From: an uncultured Bacteroidia bacterium
GTDB taxonomy: Bacteria > Bacteroidota > Bacteroidia > Bacteroidales > Prolixibacteraceae
Length of the DNA stretch: 57,416 bases
NCBI GenBank assembly: GCA_903904515.1
Contig: CAIVCR010000050.1
Coordinates: 1 to 57,416, forward strand
Direction: 5' to 3'
Both the position numbers and the translations under genes were made by a program. Below, piece by piece: positions 52,332 to 57,416 of this stretch; position 1 is the stretch's first letter, and every line of letters begins with the position of its first letter. The notes under the pieces are model-generated. The model was not told the DNA's origin and did not search any database. It saw only the letters and a list, made by a program, of their open reading frames with translations.

Positions 52332-53690
52332 TTAATTAAAATGGTGGTAGAACCGGATTACACACCTAATGCCATTGTAAAAGTTCTCTAAGAGGAAGTT
52401 TTCATTGGGTGAATGGATGGCATCCGACTCGAGGCCAAAACCCATCAAAATAGTTTTTGCCCCTAATATTTCTTCAAAAGCCGAAATAATAGGGATGCTT
52501 CCTCCGCTCCTTACCGGTACCGGCTTAATTCCATATACATCTTCATAAGCCGCCTCTGCGGCACGATAAGCGGGAAGATCAATCGGACAGACATAACCTG
52601 GCCCTCCATGCAGTGAGGTAACCTTCACCTTAATGGCGTTGGGAGCAATCGATTCGAAGTATTTTACAAATAGATCAGCAATTTTATGATGATCCTGATC
52701 CGGGACCAGACGCGCACTGATTTTTGCATAGGCTTTTGACGGAAGGACAGTTTTCGCTCCTTCACCCGTATAGCCACCCCATATTCCGCAAACATCAAAT
52801 GCAGGACGGATTCCGGTGCGCTCCATCGTGGAATAGCCGGTTTCGCCCTGTATCGCATCTACGCCAATAGATTCCCTGTATGCGATCTCGTCAAATGGGG
52901 CCTTGGCCAGCATCGACCGCTCCTCTGCTGATACCTCCTGTACGTCATCATAAAAACCGGGAACAGTTATTTTATGCTCATTATCTGTAATACCTGCGAT
53001 CATCTTGCACAGTTCGGTCACCGGATTTGCCACTGCCCCACCAAATAATCCGGAATGAAGGTCCCGGTCCGGACCCGTTACCTCGACCTGCCAATAGGCT
53101 AAGCCACGCAAACCAACTGTTATCGATGGAATATCACGGGCAATCATCCCTGTATCTGAAACCAGGATAATATCAGTTTTCAGCAGCTCTTTATGCTCGA
53201 GGCAAAAAGAGGCCAGATTTGGGGAACCAACCTCTTCTTCACCTTCAATCAGAAACTTCACATTGCAATTCAGGGTATTCGACCTGACCATATACTCAAA
53301 AGCCTTGGCCTGGATAAACGATTGCCCTTTGTCATCATTGGCACCGCGCGCCCAGATCCGGCCATCACGAATCTCCGGTTCAAAGGGGTTACTGTTCCAT
53401 TTATCTATCGGATCAACCGGCATCACATCCATATGAGCATAAACAAGGATTGTCGGTTTTGATACATCCATGATTTTTTCTGCAAAGACAACAGGATTGC
53501 CCGCAGTTTGAAAAATGGTTGCACTATCAGCACCGGCTTCGGTAAGAATTTTAACCCAATAATCGGCAGCCCGATCCATTTCTGAACGCTTCTCGCTCAA
53601 TGAGCTGATTGACTGAATCCGGATTAATCCAAATAACTCCTCCAGAAACCGATCCTGATGACTGGAAATATATTGATTTATTTTGTCCAT
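52332..53690 (-). CDS. M20-family dipeptidase
   Basis: The 452 residues form a two-domain zinc peptidase. Metal and catalytic residues are visible in VYAHMDVMPVD (H, D), WARGANDDKGQSFIQ (bridging D), LIEGEEEVGSPN (catalytic E and ligand E), ILVSDTGMIA (ligand D), and LESDAIHSPNENF (ligand H). The dimerisation insert lies at about 200-340. The length and pattern match the M20A/F dipeptidase or beta-Ala-His dipeptidase group that cleaves short peptides in the cytoplasm, with no signal peptide here. It is likely monocistronic, ending before glnN's upstream region. Confidence 0.92.
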   Translation of the reverse strand: MDKINQYISSHQDRFLEELFGLIRIQSISSLSEKRSEMDRAADYWVKILTEAGADSATIFQTAGNPVVFAEKIMDVSKPTILVYAHMDVMPVDPIDKWNSNPFEPEIRDGRIWARGANDDKGQSFIQAKAFEYMVRSNTLNCNVKFLIEGEEEVGSPNLASFCLEHKELLKTDIILVSDTGMIARDIPSITVGLRGLAYWQVEVTGPDRDLHSGLFGGAVANPVTELCKMIAGITDNEHKITVPGFYDDVQEVSAEERSMLAKAPFDEIAYRESIGVDAIQGETGYSTMERTGIRPAFDVCGIWGGYTGEGAKTVLPSKAYAKISARLVPDQDHHKIADLFVKYFESIAPNAIKVKVTSLHGGPGYVCPIDLPAYRAAEAAYEDVYGIKPVPVRSGGSIPIISAFEEILGAKTILMGFGLESDAIHSPNENFLLENFYNGIRCVIRFYHHFN

Positions 53691-53763
53691 ATTTTTTTAA
53701 GATTATTTTCGGCAAGATAGTTATTCCCTGCTAATCAACTTAAGATTTATACCCATAATTATT

Positions 53764-53793
53764 AAAAAAAAGGGCCCGAATCCGGACCCTTTT
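53764..53793 (-). terminator. terminator of the RND efflux operon
   Basis: AAAGGG-CCG and CGG-CCCTTT arms pair around GATT with one mismatch. On the minus strand the hairpin is followed by a run of T residues. It lies about 55 bases behind the pump gene stop. Confidence 0.85.
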
Positions 53794-53848
53794 CAACTTT
53801 CTTAAACAACTCTACTAAACTTAAACAAACTTATTCTAATTCAATATC

Positions 53849-56800
53849 TTATTCAATCACCTCGTGTTTGATCCGGTTGAATATCCAGAAGATAATCGGG
53901 AAGATGAGCAGGGTGAGGATCGTGGCGGTAATCAACCCCCCAATGATAACTACAGCCAAAGGCTTCTGACTCTCTGAACCAATTCCGGTGGATAGTGCTG
54001 CAGGCATAAGGCCGATTGATGCCATAAGTGCAGTCATGATTACCGGTCGCGTTCTTACCTTTACTGCTTCCAGGATTGCACTGTTAAGGATTAACCCTGT
54101 CCGGATATTCTTATGGAATTGAGAAATAAGGATAACACCATTTTGAATACAAATACCAAAAAGGGCAATAAAACCGACACCTGCAGAAATTCCAAAGTTT
54201 ATTCCGGTCAAATGGAGCGCCAGGATACCCCCGATGAGTGCAAACGGAACATTGGCGATAACCAGTGAAGCATCTTTAATATTTCCGAACATGATAAACA
54301 GAAGCAAAAATATTGAGATAAGACTTATTGGCACCACTTTAATAAGGCGGTCAGTTGCACGGACCTGGTTTTCAAATTGACCAGCCCAACCAATATTATA
54401 TCCGTCAGGAAGTTTAATTTCACCTACACGTGCTTGCGCCTCCTGAACGGTGCCTCCTAAATCCCGATCACGCACAGAGAATTTGACTCCAATGTATCGT
54501 TTTGTATTGTCGCGGTAGACAAATGCAGGACCGGTAATCTTACTTATGGTACAAACCTGTTTCAGCGGTATCTTAGTTCCGTTTAAGGTCGGCACTTTCA
54601 AATTGGCAATATCATTCTCATCCTTACGGTACTCTTTATCGTATCTGACTCGGATATCAAATTTCCGTTCGCCCTCATATTTTTCAGTAGCTGTCTTCCC
54701 GCCAAAAGCCATTTCAAGCACTGTCTGGGCATCCGTTGGTGTAACTCCAAAAGCGGCCATTTTTTCTTTATCCAAAATAACGCTGATCTCGGGTTGTCCA
54801 AGGCTTCGGATTACCCCAAGTTCATGTATTCCTTTGATATCCTTCATTTTTTCGATCACCTGATTAGCTATTACATCAAGCTTCTCCAGATCGTCACCAA
54901 AAATTTTAACTCCGTTGTCCGCCTTGAAACCGGCTACCGCTTCCGAAACATTGTCGCTTATGGGCTGGGCATAACTGTAAATGATTCCCTGATAATTCTG
55001 TAACTTTTTATCTATTTGATTGATAAGCTCTTCATATGATATTTTACTCTTCCACTCCTCCCGGGGTTTTAGGTTCACTGCCATTTGAATATAATAAAAG
55101 CCGCAGGGGTCTGTCCCATCGTTACTTCGCCCTGTTTGTGAAAGAACGCCGCTCACCTCATCAAACCCGTTGAGCAAATTGCGCAATTCTGCGGCCCCCT
55201 TAACCGTCTCTCCAAGACTTTGACTCATTGGAAATTTGGCATCTACCCATAGGGCACCCTCATTTAGTTGAGGCATAAATTCGCTTCCCAGGAATTTCGT
55301 CGACGCAAAAGTAAGGAGCATCAGCACTAAGGCTGCAGTCAGACTGATCCGCTTGTGTTTGAAAGTCCAGGTGAATGCCTTCTCGGTGATGCGATTCCAG
55401 AAATTAACAAAGAAATTATCTTTTTCCTTCACATTCTTGTTCAAAAGTACATGGGTTAAAACCGGAACAAGGGTTAGGGTGAAGATTAAGGCACCCAATA
55501 AGGCAAATCCAAGCGTATAAGCCAATGGGGAGAACATTTTCCCTTCAACCTTCTCGAACGAGAAAATTGGAAGCAATGCCATAATTATTATTAGCTTGGA
55601 AAAGAAAATCGCTTTCCCGAGTTCTGTTCCATTCTGTTTAATAATACTTCCCTTAGCCAGTTTATTAAACTTTTCGTCACCCACCTTTTTTCGTAAATGA
55701 TCCAGCGTGACAAACAACCCTTCGACCATGACTACCGCTCCATCGATAATAATCCCAAAATCGACTGCTCCCAACGACAATAAATTCGCGGTCATCCCCT
55801 TTAATCTGAGACACAGAAAGGCAAACATTAAAGCAAGCGGGACAATTACAGAGACAATCACAGTAGTTCGCCAGTTTGCCATAAACAGAAATACGATGAC
55901 TGTAACCAGGATAATACCTTCCAGCACATTATGCATCACTGTATGCGTTGTGGTAGTCATCAGATCGTCCCGATCGTAAAAAGTTTCCATTTTCACATCT
56001 GCGGGCAGTATCCGTGTGTTTAACTCACCGATCTTATCTTTCACACGAGCTAAAACTTCATGCGGGTTTTCCCCCTTCCGCATCACAATAATCCCTTCGA
56101 CAACATCATCGTTTCCATTAAGCCCTACCTGGCCAATACGCGGAAGTGAACTTTCGATTACCTTAGCAATGTGTTTTACCAGAATAGGATTTCCATTGGC
56201 ATACTTTACAATGATATTCTCGATATCTTTGGTTGATTGTAACAGTCCTACACCACGCACGACATAGGCTTGTCCGTTTTTTTCAATCACATCACCCCCT
56301 ACATCAAGATTACTTTTACTCACTGCATCATATACTTCCATTGCTGTAATGTCATAACTCGACAGCCTGTTTGGATCGACGCTGATCTCATAGACCTTTT
56401 GTTGTCCTCCAAACGCCACCACATCGGCAATGCCGGGAACTGCACGCAATTGACGTTCTACCACCCAATTCTGAAGTGTTAAAAGGTCACGGGTATCCCG
56501 TTTATCGCTTTTTAAGATATACCGGAAAATTTCCCCTGTCGGTCCGTAGGGTGGCTGCACATCAGGTTCGACACCATCGGGTAACTGAATATTCCGGAGC
56601 AGATTATTGACCTGTTGTCTGGCAAAGAAGTCCTCAACCTCATCCTCGAAAATGATATTGATTATGGATAGTCCAAACATGGTTGTACTACGAACACTTG
56701 TTTTACGCTGCACCGAGTTCATCGCAATCTCGATGGGAGTTGTGACAAACCGCTCAACCTCCTCTGCGCTCCGACCATTCCATTGTGTAACTACAATGAT

Positions 56801-56947
56801 CTGTGTATTAGTGACATCCGGGAATGCCTCAATAGGCATCTGTTTAAATGCAATTACACCTGCAATGACCAGGATACTTACCCATAAAAAAGTAAACATC
56901 CTGTTTTTCAGCGAGAATGCGATTATGTTTTTTATAAATTTGTTCAT
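53849..56947 (-). CDS. heavy-metal-type RND efflux pump (CusA/CzcA family)
   Basis: The 1032 residues show the full RND layout, 12 membrane helices with two large periplasmic loops. The first helix is TFLWVSILVIAGVIAFKQM, and the family start MPIEAFPDVTNTQIIV follows it. Helix 4 carries GAVDFGIIIDGAVVMVE, whose charged D, D and E positions are the heavy-metal (HME) subfamily's proton-relay signature. ESQKPLAVVIIGGLITATIL is the C-terminal landmark. Such pumps export Cu/Ag or Co/Zn/Cd through an outer-membrane factor; which metal is not readable. The adaptor gene is directly upstream with six bases between, and its 5' end lies outside the window. Confidence 0.93.
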   Translation of the reverse strand: MNKFIKNIIAFSLKNRMFTFLWVSILVIAGVIAFKQMPIEAFPDVTNTQIIVVTQWNGRSAEEVERFVTTPIEIAMNSVQRKTSVRSTTMFGLSIINIIFEDEVEDFFARQQVNNLLRNIQLPDGVEPDVQPPYGPTGEIFRYILKSDKRDTRDLLTLQNWVVERQLRAVPGIADVVAFGGQQKVYEISVDPNRLSSYDITAMEVYDAVSKSNLDVGGDVIEKNGQAYVVRGVGLLQSTKDIENIIVKYANGNPILVKHIAKVIESSLPRIGQVGLNGNDDVVEGIIVMRKGENPHEVLARVKDKIGELNTRILPADVKMETFYDRDDLMTTTTHTVMHNVLEGIILVTVIVFLFMANWRTTVIVSVIVPLALMFAFLCLRLKGMTANLLSLGAVDFGIIIDGAVVMVEGLFVTLDHLRKKVGDEKFNKLAKGSIIKQNGTELGKAIFFSKLIIIMALLPIFSFEKVEGKMFSPLAYTLGFALLGALIFTLTLVPVLTHVLLNKNVKEKDNFFVNFWNRITEKAFTWTFKHKRISLTAALVLMLLTFASTKFLGSEFMPQLNEGALWVDAKFPMSQSLGETVKGAAELRNLLNGFDEVSGVLSQTGRSNDGTDPCGFYYIQMAVNLKPREEWKSKISYEELINQIDKKLQNYQGIIYSYAQPISDNVSEAVAGFKADNGVKIFGDDLEKLDVIANQVIEKMKDIKGIHELGVIRSLGQPEISVILDKEKMAAFGVTPTDAQTVLEMAFGGKTATEKYEGERKFDIRVRYDKEYRKDENDIANLKVPTLNGTKIPLKQVCTISKITGPAFVYRDNTKRYIGVKFSVRDRDLGGTVQEAQARVGEIKLPDGYNIGWAGQFENQVRATDRLIKVVPISLISIFLLLFIMFGNIKDASLVIANVPFALIGGILALHLTGINFGISAGVGFIALFGICIQNGVILISQFHKNIRTGLILNSAILEAVKVRTRPVIMTALMASIGLMPAALSTGIGSESQKPLAVVIIGGLITATILTLLIFPIIFWIFNRIKHEVIE

Positions 56948-56953
56948 AGCCCG

Positions 56954-57416
56954 TTAGTCGTTTAGTGCATCGTAAATAAGAAGCTGATTGTGAGTTATAA
57001 CATTCTCCCCCTCCCTCAGACCTGAACTAATGTAAGTAAGGTCACCTACCTGCCGGAAAACTTCAACTTTACGCGTTTCGATATTAAACCGGTCTTTATA
57101 CGTCATCACAAAATTCCGGCTTTTATCAAAAATAACAGCACTGGATGGAATGGCTAACATTTTCTCTTTTAGGGTATTGCTGATTTTTACAGTCGCCTTC
57201 ATTTCCGGTTTCAGGAGAAAATCAGGATTGGCAAGCTTGATTCTTACCTGCATCGATTTGGTCTCAGGATCGATAATATTAAATATTTTATCGATTTTCC
57301 CGTTAAACACCTTGTTTTGATAGCTGAATGTTGTTACCTGCGCATCAAATCCGAGGTCAATTTGCTGAATATCGGCCTCACTGATGTTCGCAATGGCCCA
57401 CACTTCATCAATTTGA
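56954..57416 (-). CDS. RND efflux membrane-fusion adaptor (partial, 5' end outside window)
   Basis: The frame continues past the right edge (codons KIDEVWAIANISEADIQQI are read from the last bases), so only the C-terminal 150 or so residues are seen. They comprise the beta-barrel domain (VWAIANISEADIQQIDLGFD, and KIFNIIDPETKSMQVRIKLA, then NPDFLLKPEMKATVKI) and the membrane-proximal domain (IPSSAVIFDKSRNFV to the end). This is the pattern of CusB/CzcB-type adaptors of the HlyD superfamily. It ends six bases before the pump gene, so the two are one operon. An apparent ATG at 57403 is internal, not the start. Confidence 0.9.
   Translation of the reverse strand, partial: QIDEVWAIANISEADIQQIDLGFDAQVTTFSYQNKVFNGKIDKIFNIIDPETKSMQVRIKLANPDFLLKPEMKATVKISNTLKEKMLAIPSSAVIFDKSRNFVMTYKDRFNIETRKVEVFRQVGDLTYISSGLREGENVITHNQLLIYDALND

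Overview
The window looks like chromosomal DNA from a member of the Bacteroidota, probably of a marine or sediment Bacteroidia type. That placement is inferred from family content: type III glutamine synthetase, purH next to mreBCD-PBP2-rodA, a two-gene LysO, NspC, DUF4097 and DUF5106-type proteins. It is supported by candidate promoters of the Bacteroidota form TAnnTTTG and by AT-rich leaders with few Shine-Dalgarno sites. Most of the window is ordinary core genome in short operons on both strands.

Layout. 1-2.5 kb is a decayed accessory zone. It holds IS21-like end repeats, a broken N-terminal remnant of a tyrosine recombinase, a bactofilin gene, and a multiply frameshifted piece of a large FG-GAP/TIG/Big_2 surface protein. 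It ends before a tRNA-Arg(TCT) gene. 3-8 kb carries asnA, two ABC permeases of the LolE/MacB type without ATPases, and rsmA. 8.2-15.5 kb is purH followed by the elongasome cluster mreB-mreC-mreD-PBP2-rodA. 15.7-21.1 kb, on the minus strand, holds a Tat-exported GH36-like protein, an AcpH-like protein, nspC, a DciA-like protein and recF. 21.3-27.9 kb carries a TPR membrane protein, a YhcH-family protein, split LysO, a thioesterase, a RecB/AddA-like helicase-nuclease and a free-standing AlaX-type editing protein. 28-30.1 kb is an ECF sigma factor, a membrane protein that is probably its anti-sigma, and a DUF4097 surface protein, all with overlapping reading frames.

30.2-39.5 kb is the most accessory-like part. 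It has a lipoprotein amidohydrolase, a DUF4369/thioredoxin protein, a DUF2752 protein, a TM2 gene broken by one missing base, and three secreted proteins in a row (CBM9-like, 609 aa, 923 aa). The last two have no function I recognise and are the best candidate here for an undescribed glycan-handling system. 39.8-53.7 kb returns to core genes: aspartokinase, a HAD hydrolase plus acyltransferase, an HhH/beta-barrel protein, purE, hpt-adk-obgE-PAP2, DUF1456, GSIII and an M20 dipeptidase. The window ends in a heavy-metal-type RND pump and its truncated adaptor.

A recurring feature is several families of short degenerate intergenic repeats that sit right behind stop codons. I found no CRISPR array, rRNA, or recognisable phage-defence island.
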